This document shows, one piece after another, positions 22,644 through 33,300 of a stretch of DNA of 40,937 nt. Origin of the DNA: Spirogloea muscicola (Eukaryota; Streptophyta; Zygnematophyceae; Spirogloeales; Spirogloeaceae); the NCBI GenBank assembly GCA_009602725.1, contig WELB01000209.1, positions 157,084-198,020 on the forward strand, read 5' to 3'. The translations under genes and the position numbers were made by a program. The notes beneath the pieces are model-generated. The model did no database searches. It had not been told where the DNA came from and worked only from the letters and a program-made list of their open reading frames with translations. Positions within the stretch are counted from its first letter, which is position 1. Each line of letters begins with the position of its first letter.

Positions 22644-22905
22644 GTCGGCGGGGCTCCATGGCGGAGGATGTGGGCGAGACGGTCGCGGCGGCTGACGGGG
22701 CGCCGTCTGCTGGCCCGTCAAGTGGCCCCGTTTGCGCAGGGGGCGGGGGGCCAAGTGGCAGGAGCCACGCGGCGGCCTGTCCGACTTCGGCGGCGGCGTG
22801 GGCCCGTTGACGGCGCTGACCTCACCCGTGGAGACTAACGGCGCTCTGTTTGCTTAGCCACCTTAGCGTACGGCCTCGCTTCATGTAGCCTCTCGCGGTT
22901 ACTAA
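22250..22905. other. GC-rich region upstream of TMEM205-like gene, with a possible orphan exon
   Basis: The part next to 22249 should hold the promoter of the minus-strand gene. Further right a CGG tract (about 22612-22640) precedes a short plus-strand open frame, 22658-22810, beginning MAEDVGETVAAADG in the style of the GC-rich first exons elsewhere in this window. No continuation is found before the retroelement fragment at 22906, so it may be an exon orphaned by that insertion, or chance. I do not recognise the product. Confidence 0.25.
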
Positions 22906-23499
22906 ATGAGAGCCCCCTTGCTGCACCTGCGTGCCGGAAGGAAAAGAGAAAGAGAGCCCTCGCTGCTGCCGCTGGCTCTGGCCAGAAAGAAGGGCGCGCC
23001 CTTCTTCCTGAGGATCCGTGTCGATCTGGTTGGCGTCCCCTTGGGAGGTGGCAAGCGGCTCCTCATGGACGTCGTCCTAACCGACAGCTTCCGGACGAAG
23101 GGCCCCATTACTTCTAAGACCGGCTATGCTGTGAAGGTGGCCGAACAGAAGAAGTTGAACAAGTACAAGGACCACCCGGCGGGTGATACCTTTTACCCCC
23201 TGGCCATGGACATCCACGGGTGTTACGGGGGTCGGTGGTCCTCGTTACTTTCGCTGCTGGCCACTCAAGCTGACCAGCGGCGCCGGAAACAGGGTGCAGC
23301 CCTTGCCGGTGGCTCGGTGCTTTGGGTCTTGTGTCCTGCTACCGTATGCGCTTGTCTATGTCCCTACAGCGGTCCCAGGCGATTGCTTTGCATCGCCGGG
23401 CTGGTCGCGCCCTTGCAGCAGCCTCTGGTTTGCGCAGCGGGGTTGCTCTTCCTCCCCTCAGCTCATCTGACTTCCTACTNTTTCAGTCAGCTTCGTTGA
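22906..23499 (+). mobile_element. 5'-truncated retroelement fragment: restriction-like endonuclease domain
   Basis: The open frame begins at 22906 and matches the nuclease domain at 2909-3487: VPLGGGKRLLMDVVLTD against the VATPLGGGPRLLLDVVLID segment, then AEQKKLNKYKDHPAGD and AMDIHGCYGGRWSSLL. A frameshift near 23315 moves the remaining similarity (YRMRLSMSLQRSQAIALH, RAGRALAAASG) to another frame, so the copy is dead. No reverse transcriptase sequence precedes it, as expected for a 5'-truncated non-LTR insertion. Divergence from the first copy is moderate, so these are two separate family members. An n at 23480 lies at the end of the similarity. Confidence 0.82.
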
Positions 23500-23712
23500 G
23501 GGTCACTTCCTTCCCAATGACAGACGTGGTCGCGACGGATTCTGTAGTAGCCTCGAGGCGCGAGGCTCCAGCCCCGAGCTCGCCTTCTCCGAGGAGGCGA
23601 CCCCGAGTCCAAGTGCAACCTTATACTCAGATGCAGCTCCGACCGCAAACCCTGCGCTGCCACAACAATTGGGGCCTTAAGGGTACCACGGACTGGGCTC
23701 TGGCTCGTGCTC
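23500..23712. other. Flank between nuclease fragment and telomere-like array
   Basis: About 210 bases remain open in the same frame as the last similarity of the nuclease fragment, until a stop in the telomere-like array near 23721. The reading is Pro/Ser/Arg-rich and has no counterpart after the first element copy at 3487. It could be 3' UTR of the element or host DNA. Confidence 0.3.
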
Positions 23713-23792
23713 CTGAACCCTGAACCCTGAACCCTAAACTCTAAACCCTAGACCCTAAACTCTAAAACCTAACCCCAACCCCTAAACCGAAA
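23713..23792. repeat. Interstitial telomere-like array
   Basis: About eleven degenerate heptamers run together: three CCTGAAC-type units, then CCCTAAACTCTAAACCCTAG, then CCTAAACTCTAAAACC and CCCCTAAACC. The consensus is CCCTAAA, the plant-type telomere repeat. It lies about 200 bases downstream of the truncated retroelement fragment in the same orientation as the array at 13836. Confidence 0.9.
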
Positions 23793-24101
23793 CGGGCCCT
23801 GCAGCTTATTGCAGATGCACATGCAAATCTGTGTGACATGCCCGCGCCATGCCTTGACATTATCAGAATGTCAGGGACACAATTATGAAGTGTGCAGGTG
23901 AAAGGAGACTTCAGCGCAAGTCAAACTTGCATTGCGCTGCTATCAGATAGCCTGTCCAAAAGGAGATGCAGCACTCTCTGACTGCAGTTTTCGAGACTGT
24001 ACTTGGTAACTCCGATGACTTCGATCTCATCTGCTCACGCCGCTGAGCAGCACGCAATGGACAGCTGCGCTTTGCTTTGCCATAATTGACATGTCACAAT
24101 G
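23793..24101. other. Spacer 3' of the unidentified minus-strand gene
   Basis: About 300 bases with no recognisable gene, between the telomere-like array and the stop codon of the small minus-strand gene. It probably includes that gene's 3' UTR. Nothing else is visible. Confidence 0.35.
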
Positions 24102-25431
24102 TCACAGCTTTGTCATGGTGAGAATGTAGTCGTAAATAGCCACCGCCTTGCTCCCAACCTCAAAGTAAGCTGCATCTTGCGGCTGCAATCAACCACATAC
24201 CAAGTATGAACACAGTGAGATACCTGTCTCCTGCCAAAACATGGACGCGTACATGCATGCAAATGCAGCGCTAAGGCGACTCATCATAGGAATATATAGC
24301 AGTCCTACTTGTCAATGCGTGCCTACCAGTATGTGCAGGTGCAAGCTGCAAACAACAAGACCGCATGCAATTCAAGAAGATCGCTGACCTGGAGGAAAGC
24401 TGCTACTCTCTGCTGCACTGTCACCAGCTGATCATTGACCCTGTGAAAGCGACTGATGACCTGCTCCAGAGAAGCAAGAAGGCTCCCTCAGGATTAGCTC
24501 GTATGCACATACGCACTTGGAAACGAAGAGAGCTGATTGAACATGAGACACTAAGCACAGCAGTCGCGAGGGTCCCACCTCGTAATCGCCGATCGTAGTC
24601 TGCCTGGGAGCATTTGTCACCTGCAGCGTAATCAGAAAAGGAACAGCTACTGTTGTGACTAGCCATATGAAGTAGCTATTAACAACTCAAATGCGAGGTG
24701 ACATTGATGACAGGGGCACAGGCTTCTGACTGTCCATTGACAGAGAGTAATGAACCTTGACACCTGAACACTTGTTAATGTGTCTTGTGCTTGCTTTCTC
24801 TGACACAAATGCAAATATGCTTTTAAGCACCTGCCTGTAGAGCTCAAAAGTGAGAAAGTCGCCATTGGCTGCACGTTCCTGACGCCTCCTGCCAATAAAT
24901 AGCTCCTGGGCACAACAAGAGCAGCTCAACAGCATGTCAGCAATCAGTCACCCCACGCACACTAATAATCCGGCCCTTACATTTAAAGTTGCTATCATCA
25001 GACTTAGACTACTCAAATCCTCAAAGCCATATCAAAGCCTACACTCAACTCAATTAGTGGCGGCCTCAAGAAATCCGCAAGTATGTCTGCATGCACGGGG
25101 TACTTGTGGGAATGCAGCGGCACATGGCATTTCTTACTGCGCGGCGCACATCGTAGCCCTCTCCTGCCAACTTGCGTGGGAGCTTGTAAGTCACTGTTTG
25201 CCTGGATGCGTCACTTCGAGCATCATATCTGGCAGAGTGACATGGCACACTGCATCAGAATAGTGGATCAATAAGCACTAGTGTAAGTGGGCACTTTTCA
25301 TATCAGCCCAATGGACTCAATGAGCAGATGCATATCGCAGCGCCAGGGGTCAAGGCTATGATGGGGCATGCAACGCACAGGACCTCGACAACGGCGGAGG
25401 AGGAGCCGAGGAAGGCGTCGATGCTGGACAT
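24102..25431 (-). CDS. Unidentified small five-exon gene
   Basis: I do not recognise this gene, but the exon structure is coherent. The start at 25431 gives MSSIDAFLGSSSAVVE, ending at a GT donor. Later exons read ELFIGRRRQERAANGDFLT and FELYRQ (about 24914-24840), VTNAPRQTTIGDYE (about 24621-24580), QVISRFHRVNDQLVTVQQ continuing RVAAFLQ (about 24464-24390), and PQDAAYFEVGSKAVAIYDYI ending LTMTKL (24182-24102). All joins use GT-AG introns in phase 0. The product is about 105 residues, mostly predicted helix, with no signal peptide or membrane span, which fits a small subunit of a larger complex. It is divergent from the HD-Zip gene; the region between them contains a tandem repeat. Confidence 0.5.
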
Positions 25432-25578
25432 GGTGTTGAAGCGCACGTCTGCCCTCACGCTGCCAACGCTGCCGCCGTCGGGCTCCGACAGGTACCGCGC
25501 TTCAAACGTGGGCGAGCCTCCAACGTCGGCAAGAGGGATGCAGGAGGCCTGCCACCACAAGACAAGCTGCAGTTAAGA

Positions 25579-25603
25579 TAAGGGTTCAGGGTTTAAGACT
25601 TTA
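25579..25603. repeat. Short telomere-like motif
   Basis: AAGGGTTCAGGGTTTAAGAC and a following TTTAG resemble two or three decayed TTTAGGG units. The orientation is opposite to that of the arrays at 13836 and 23713. It sits about 150 bases upstream of the start of the small minus-strand gene, so it could act as a telo-box-like promoter element or be a remnant. Confidence 0.5.
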
Positions 25604-25676
25604 GCTGGTCAATGTGATGGGCACTTGAGAGCGGGCCAGGATCACTATCAATCCAACTCAAAGTCAAGCACAGTCC

Positions 25677-25803
25677 TTGAGCAGATTGCATGAAGAATCT
25701 GACAAGCAGGTAGCCAAGCAGACGTGCAGAAGCAATACGGTAGTTGAGCAGATTGTATGGAGTATCTGACAAGCAGGCAATCTAGCGGCCGTGCAGAAGC
25801 ACC
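25677..25803. repeat. 67-bp imperfect tandem duplication in the divergent promoter region
   Basis: Two copies start with TTGAGCAGATTG (25677 and 25744), share ATCTGACAAGCAGG in the middle and GTGCAGAAGCA near the end, and differ at scattered positions. The period is 67 bases. The repeat lies between the small minus-strand gene and the HD-Zip gene, where regulatory sequence for both is expected. Confidence 0.85.
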
Positions 25804-26145
25804 TTGCGCACGCCCGCGACCGAGGGCGTGAGGAACCTCAGGCCCTGTGGCGCGTCGAAGTCAACGAACTGCGCAACCACCTGCCTGCGAAGTCGCCGCC
25901 GCCGCTGCGAAGTCAGCGCGGCAGCCGGGCGAGAAGCCAACGCTGACGCGGCTGCTGACTTCCATCACGCGGCCGCTGACTTCCATCAAGCTCAGCGGGG
26001 TCTTACCAGCGGCCGGCGAGCCAGTCCGGGTACGACAGCGGCCCGCTGCCGCCGCCACCATTGCCGCCGCCGCCGCCGTAGCGGCGGTCGCCTCGTGCCG
26101 CGCGGCGCGGCGGCTGAGGCGGCGACGGCGGCGGCGGCGGAACAG

Positions 26146-29100
26146 GATGTTCCGGGAGTGCCCGCACCCGGACGAGAAGCAGCGGCTGCGGCTGAGCGCG
26201 GGGCTGGGGCTGCAGCCGCGGCAGGTCAAGTTCTGGTTCCAGAACCGGCGCACTCAGATGAAGGCGAGGAGCCCCCCCCTCCATAGCTGGTGCCACGAGA
26301 GCTTGCCAGTTGCCGTTAGGTATTCGGGCATCAGTCAGTTCGCTAGTGAGTTAGTGGCCTCTACCTGCTTACTTGTGGTCACTGAGCGGGTCAGCTTACC
26401 GCGCAGCAGGTTATGTACCTCTGTCAGTGCGCTTAGCCTTTGTACTCGGCCACTCAGGCCCTCCGTCACTCCTTGCACACTCCAATGGCTGCCGCAGCGG
26501 AAGCCCAAGTCGTGGAAACGCATGTCTGACGCCGAGAAAGGTTGCGTTGGCGGCCCGTGCTGCGCATCGCAGGCGCAGACGGAGCGGTCCGAGAACTCGG
26601 TGCTGCGCGCCGAGAACGAGCGCCTGCGCGCCCGCAACGCGTCGCTGCAGGACGCTCTCAAGAAGGCCTGCTGCGCCACCTGCGGCGGACCCACGAGGCC
26701 GCCGCCGCCACCGGAGGCCCTCGAGGGGCTCGCGGTCGAGAATGCGCGGCTCCGCAGCGAGCTGCAGCGGCTCTCGGACGCCGCGGCCGCGGCGGAGCTG
26801 CAGCGGCGGCTGCCCAATGGTGTTGCCGTCGTGGCGGCTGCGCCGCACTCTGCGGAGCCCGGCAAAGAGATGCTGGTGGGCTCGGCGGCGAAGCCAACTC
26901 TGCCCACGTTGGCGGTGGCGGCTGCCACTGCCGGGGCAGAGGGTGGCGCGGGGAGCAGCCAGGCAGCCGCCGCGGCTGCATCGCCTGCGCAGATGAATGG
27001 GGCGTTGGGTGCAGCCGCAACGAGGCCAGCGGCGGTGGCGGCGCCGCAGGGGAGGATCTCGGACAACGAGCTGGAGCTGGTGTACGAGCTCGCGCGCGCG
27101 GCATTGGAGGAGCTGCTGCAGATGGCCCAGGCCGCGGAGCCGCTGTGGCTGCGGCCGTCGGAGGAGGGCAGCCGCGAGATCCTGAACGTGGAGGAGTACG
27201 ACGCGCGCTTCTCCGCGCGCCTTGGGCCGCCTGCCGAGGAGCTCTCGCAGGAGGCCTCGCGCGCCTCGGGCCTGGTCGCCATCGGCTGCGCCGCCCTGGT
27301 CGACATCCTCCTCGACGCGGTGAGCGGCGGGCTCTGCGGCTCCTCTGCGCTGCCTGCCGTGGCGCATGCGCTCGTGGCTTGGCCACCATGTGAAAATGGC
27401 GTCCCGTGTGATGGCTGCTGGCTCACCTGAGCGCGCCTCACTGTGGTTGGTGTGTGCGCGCCCTGGCAGGTGCGGTGGTCCGACATCTTCCCGTGCCTCG
27501 TGTCGCGCGCTGTCGCCGTGGACGTCGTCTCGTCAGGGAGCCCCCAGGGTGGACGCAGCGGCGCACTGCAGCTGGTACGGCGGCGGAGCCTCATCCCGCG
27601 CGCGTGCGCTTCCGTCTCCTCCTTGTGGGCGCCTCCTTGACGAGGGAGCCATGGCTTACCACTCCTGTGCCATGGCCGCAGATGTATGCCGAGCTGCAGG
27701 TGCTCTCGCCGCTGGTGCCGACGCGCGAGGCCTTCTTCCTCCGCTACTGCAAGCAGGTCGTGGCCGGCTGCTGGGCGGTCGCCGACGTCAGCGTGGACAG
27801 CCTGCGCTCCAACCCGCCGCCCGTGATGCTGCGCTGCCGGCGGCGGGCGAGCGGCTTCGTGATCCGGGAGGTGTTGGCGTCGCCGGAGCTCTGCAATGTG
27901 ACAGTGGTGGAGCACGTGCAGGCAGATGCGCGCGCCGTGCACCCGCTGCACCGCCGTCTCGTGTCCAGCACCGCCGCGTTCGGAGCCCACCGGTGGCTCG
28001 CGGTGCTGCAGCGGCAGTGCGTGCGGCTGGCCGCCATGGAGGGTGCCATCACGACGACCGACATCGGCATCACCTTCCTGCACGGCCGCAAGTCGATGAT
28101 GCGCCTTGCTGAGCGCATGACTCGAAATTTCTGCCAGGGCGTCTCCGCCTCCACCCAGGTATGTCTACTGTAGCCCCACATGCGACGCGCTTGTGGAGGA
28201 CACAAGGTTCAGGGGGATCAATCTGGTTGCAGGGACTGAAACTTGAGAAGCAATCCTAAGACATCACCGACGGCAGAGGTACTCACCTCCATGCTCATCC
28301 GTGGTCGCAGCATCAATGGACAACGCTGAGCGGCAGCGGCCCAGGAGACGTCAGAGTGATGACGCGGAAGAGCGTGAACAACCCCGGGGAGCCGCACGGC
28401 ATCATCCTGAGCGCCGCTACGTCCATGTGGCTCTCCGCCCCTCCCAAGCGCGTCTTTGGCTTCCTCCGCGATGCGAGCATGCGCAGCGAGGTTAGTCTAG
28501 TTGCTCGTACCCCGGCCAAGCTCTCCTGCCACGAGCCAACACTGAGCGAGCTCGTTGGGTAGACAGCATGGTAGATGATTGGTCTTTGCCTGCATGTGGT
28601 GGCGGCCTCGGCAGTGGGACATTCTGTCAAACGGAGGCGTGGTGACGGAGATGGCGCACATGGCCAAGGGCCAGGACCCCGGCAATTGCGTGTCGCTCCT
28701 CAAGGTGCAAGCGCCGACTGCCGGCCAGTCCAACATGCTCATCCTGCAGGAGTGCTTCTACGACCCCTCCGGATCCATGATCGTCTACGCCCCAGTCGAC
28801 ATCCCTGCAATGCAGGTCGTTGCCGCTGACCTGCCTTGGTCCATGGTCCTGGGCATCATAAGTAGAGAACCTCTTGTGTTAAGGGGATTCCTGAATAGAG
28901 CTGACTCAGAGAGGCTTGTGCTCCGGTTGCTTCCTCCTGCCAGCCCGGGTGGCGGCTGCTTCAGTCATCTCTCCGCTGCCTTGCAAAGCAGGTGGTCATC
29001 ATGGGGGGCGACCCCGACCATGTGGCTCTGCTGCCTTCCGGCTTCGTGGTGCTTCCAGACGCTAGTGCTGGCAGGCTTGCCACCATGGAGCAGCCAGCGG

Positions 29101-29532
29101 CTGCTGGCGAATCTGGCGAGACTGACGGGTCTCTCCTGACCATCGCTTTCCAGGTATCACGAGGATTTATCCCGTTTATTGGGTTGATGGCAGGTCACAT
29201 CGAACGTCTGATAATCAGCTCTTACACTGGACCTCAGTGACAAGCGTTTGATGACCTTCAATATGACTTTGCTAATCCTCCGCACCGTTAGTGGACCAAG
29301 TCACAGGGGGCATTGTGCAGATGGGATATCAACTGGGCACACCAAGAAGGGGTTGTTGCTTTTTGGCCTGGACCTGATTAAACACATCTACACTGTGCAG
29401 ATTCTCGTCAGCTCTATGCCCCAGGCGAAGCTTTCACTGGAGTCTGTGACGACCGTGAACAGTCTCATCTCTTGCACTGTTCAGCGAGTGCGCGCGGCGC
29501 TTAACTGCGACGCTGAGCTCGCAAAGCTGTGA
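26146..29532 (+). CDS. Class IV HD-Zip (homeodomain, zipper-loop-zipper, START) transcription factor, 5' incomplete
   Basis: Exons: 26146-26263, 26573-27319, 27480-27574, 27682-28158, 28311-28490, 28615-28815, 28992-29153 and 29401-29532. Order of domains: second and third helices of the homeodomain ([27 protein letters not shown]); leucine zipper with loop carrying CATCGG (the zipper-loop-zipper of class IV); a long Ala-rich linker; START domain ([27 protein letters not shown]-like, [20 protein letters not shown]); and the conserved tail ([66 protein letters not shown]). In land plants these factors specify epidermis and bind L1-box DNA; the START domain is a lipid sensor. The first homeodomain helix is not visible upstream. 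The first intron (26264-26572) would use a GC donor and is itself open in frame. Confidence 0.92.
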
Positions 29533-30346
29533 ACCACCATGCTTCTGTGTATAGATAGCTCTTTGGCTCTTCCAAACCAGGTACACCTCGGTTGCTCTGT
29601 TGACATGTAGGCAGGAGCTGCCGCCGCGTGCTGCGGAGTGGCTCTGCCACCATTTTTGTGACTCTTAGGGTGCGGGCCATTTTTGTCTTGCAATCTGTCT
29701 AATTTGTACAGCCAACAATACTCGAGATGATGGTGTGTCTACAAGCTCCCAGAAGCGACACTCTCATTGATACTTGTATGACATCCCACTCCATGCAGTA
29801 TTCTGAAAGACCAGGACATTGTGAATCAATGTGCTTGTCTTGTCTAATCTAAGCAACTTGGAACGGGAACAACCATTAGCAAGTATCCTCGTGCAGAGCT
29901 TCACATTTAATCAGGAACGACGTAGACCCTCAAGTAGCATGATGACTCATTCCACGTCTGTACATGATCTATCCTGGAGAGGCTTCTGCATATACACCAA
30001 CATACTTTCAACCCTGCATGTTCCAGCATCATACTGTAACGTGCAAGCTACAACACGACCTTGCGGTCAAAATGTCAACTGGTTGCTTTTACATAAATTG
30101 TACAGATAAAGCTCCCAGCTAAGCTAAGCCTCTGCTGAAGCAGCACTCACACTATGATGAAGCACAAATGCAAGACATTCTGGTACACTGAATTCTATTG
30201 ACATGGAGTTCTGTGTCAGGCAAGCCAGTCTATTGTGCTGGTAAAAGCTATTCGCTGAGATGCAGGGCGTGCAACTCCAAGTAGCACTGAGCACTGTTGC
30301 TTGTGTTCCTGAGGTGTCCAGTGCAGCTGTGAGGAACTACTTTAAC
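29533..30346. other. Convergent spacer
   Basis: About 800 bases between the stop codons of the HD-Zip gene (+) and the kinesin gene (-). It presumably carries both 3' UTRs. No protein, RNA gene or repeat is recognisable in it. Confidence 0.45.
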
Positions 30347-33300
30347 TTAGGCGGCAGATGTTGCACTGGCGGTGCGGCCTGAGTCAGCTGGAACTGCAAC
30401 TTGACGGCGTGGTGGCCCGAGCTGGCAGGCATTGACTTTGGCTGCGAATCGCAAGGAGCACAGGGACTCTCCACAACTTGATCTCTCCGGTGCAATGTTG
30501 ACAAACATCAGTGTTTTTGCATCCCCTCCAAGGCATGGCTGCAGCAGATACGAGGTAGGTATTAGCAGTCTGCTTGTGCAAATTCGCATCCTGCACATCT
30601 GCAAGTGAAAGCACATCAACGACACTGTATTTCCGGGGCAACCACTGCCAGTTACCTGGAGGAGGTAGGTGAGCTTGGAATTCCGGTAGGGAACATGAGC
30701 GTCCTTGTTTGAGATTGCGCATATGACATCTCCAAGGCTGCTTAGGCTCTTGTTGATGGCCTGTAGCAGCAGAGGTAAGTCTTTACAAGTCTCTCAGCAA
30801 GCGGGAAGTTGATGGTGGCTGGAAACCCTGCTGGTGTTAATCTGTCACATCATAAGACCAAGTAAGAGGACAAAGCACGTGCCTGAGTCTCCTTGAGCCG
30901 ATCCCCTGTTGCTCCACTTCGGGAGAGCCGCTCGCTGCCAGCGAGGTCGATGAGGTTGAGGACTCCACTGACTTGTTGCTGGGTTGCCTGCAAAGTAGGC
31001 TCTTGTCATCGACTTGATGTCTGAAATAAGAAGAAAGGATCCAAGGCTCAGCTATGTGATGGTTACCCTGCTAGCCAGGCGCAGTGAAGAAGGGGCACCT
31101 CATTGACCCCTCGGATGCGGAGAGTGAAGACGCAGTGGCTACGCGAGGAGCGCTCGTTCATGGCGGTCCTCCCCACTGACCTGCAGTAGTAAGATATAAA
31201 GTTGGTGAGTGCAAGCCAGTCTAACTTGATATACAAACCAACTTGAGTGGACTATCTCTCCAGGGTGGAGCATAGGAATGCTGTGAAGCTCACCGGCTCT
31301 GAGCAGCCCTGGACAGAAGCAGGGAAACCTCGTGCCAGTTGGTGACCTCGACCAGCAGGAGGTCCGACACATGCGTGTTCCCCTGAGCATCATGCTTTAC
31401 AGTGTACGGCTGCTGCTGGTGCTGCTTGACAGGCGTCCCGGCATCGCTAGTGCCCACGCTGCTCGCCCTGCCAGCTGCGCCGGGACTGAGCAGGTCCCGG
31501 ATCGTCTCGTTGTGGATCTCCAACATAGAGCCCTGGCGTTGGCCTCATCACGAGGGCACTCGCAAATCAATATTCGGCAGCTTCCGCTCATTAAATTGTC
31601 TGGTGAAGGAACTGAGGAAAGGACCTTGTTGAGAATCACAAAGCACAGAGGTGGAGCAGGGCTGTATGCCTGCATCTTGAAGTGCCATCCTTGACGAGCA
31701 AGGAGCTCGCTTGCTTCGAATATCTGCATCAGCGAGCGCGGGATCATCCCTCGGTGCTCCAGCTCATCAGGCTGCCCCAGCATGGTGTACGTCTTTCCGG
31801 ATCCCGTCTGGCCGTAAGCGAAGATGCACACCTGGCCAGCCAGCCAGGACATGGCAGAAGGGTTCACCTTCCGGGCCTCTCTGCTCATGTGGTGCAGGGC
31901 AGCAGAGATGTCATGCAGGTGGATCAGTGAGACTGAGCACCTTGTAGCCATCCAGCGCGCTCTGCACGAGCTGCGAGATCTCCTCGAAGACGGTCGCCTG
32001 CTCTACCTCAGGTCCAAAGACCTTGTCAAACGTGAATGGATAAGCCGGGCCTGCACTTGGGCAGCAGCAGAGCTCATCAACTTTCGGCCACGACCTTGAA
32101 GCTAGCTCTGCGAGTAGCTTGCATTGCCTTGGCACCTGGGCTCACCTTGGTGCTGTTGCAGCTCGATGCCGCGGCCTTCCAACTCCACTGACTGTGGGTA
32201 GTGGACGGCAATCTCGTCCTCCTCGGTCAGCTCAGCGTCCACTTTCTGAGCTGGTCGGACGCGGCAGAAGACTCGGATGTTGCCCTTGAGCTCCTGCAGC
32301 AAAGAGCGTTGCAGGATCGAGCTGGTCAACATATATTATATAATATGCATACATATTACATATGATACATAATATATATTCTTCTTAGCCATTCCTGACA
32401 AAAGTGAATATTCTTCTGACACAAGTGTGGGAATTTGAGTGGTCACTGCCTGTAAGTATCATGAGAGTCACTAGAAGTGTTGACATCTGTTCACCTGGAT
32501 TGTGTTGTGCAGCTTTCGGCGCATTACGTTGCCCTCCAGTATGCGCTCCTCTGCTTCTTGCAGCTGCTCCTGGGACTGTGCAAGCTGCGCCTGCAGCTCG
32601 GCCACCTTGGACGTCTTCTGGCTGCTCCGGTCCTCTGCCAGCTGCTCAAATCACAACAATCTCATCTTTGATCATCACAAAGGGGGCCGACGGCAGGAGA
32701 GTGCAGCCTGTCAGTGCCTTGATTATGTACAGGCACCTGCAACTTGTGGCCCTGAATCTCGAGCTGCTGGCGGAGGGAAGCAATCATTTCTCCCTGGGAC
32801 ATGAATGTCTCCTGGGCAAGGCAGAGCAACACATGTCAGGTGCTTGCATTTTTACACATTACAGACAAGGAACAGGACGCTCCTCACGTTCGATTAAGCA
32901 GTTGTTGAAGCTTGCAAGGATGTATGTCCATCTTGACATCGAGGTAGCACCTGGAGAGCTGTGGCCTTGGAGCTGAGGTGCTCCAGCTCGGCCGCCGACT
33001 TGCCAGTGCACTCCTTGAAGCGCGAGTTCTCATCTGCCAGGAGCTTCAGCTCACCAGATAACCGATCGCACTCTCCGCACTTGCGGGCGAGCTCTGCCTG
33101 GAAGTGGCTGGCTTGCTCGACTGCAGCATTCCTAGCTCTCCCGCATTCCTCCATGCCCTCCTGAGAGGCACCTTGTATCCATCGCCGTGACTTCCTTCCT
33201 CTTCCTTGAGGGCATGCATGAGTGTGTATAGACAGAGCAAGCCTACGGAGATGATAGATTACGGACAGTCTCACTGCGAGCAATTTCGATATAGGGACTG

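Noticed and set aside
26335-28083. Very long minus-strand open frame opposite the HD-Zip gene
   Set aside because: It is the antisense of GC-rich exons with strong codon bias; its translation has no domain, and it crosses introns that the plus-strand homology requires.
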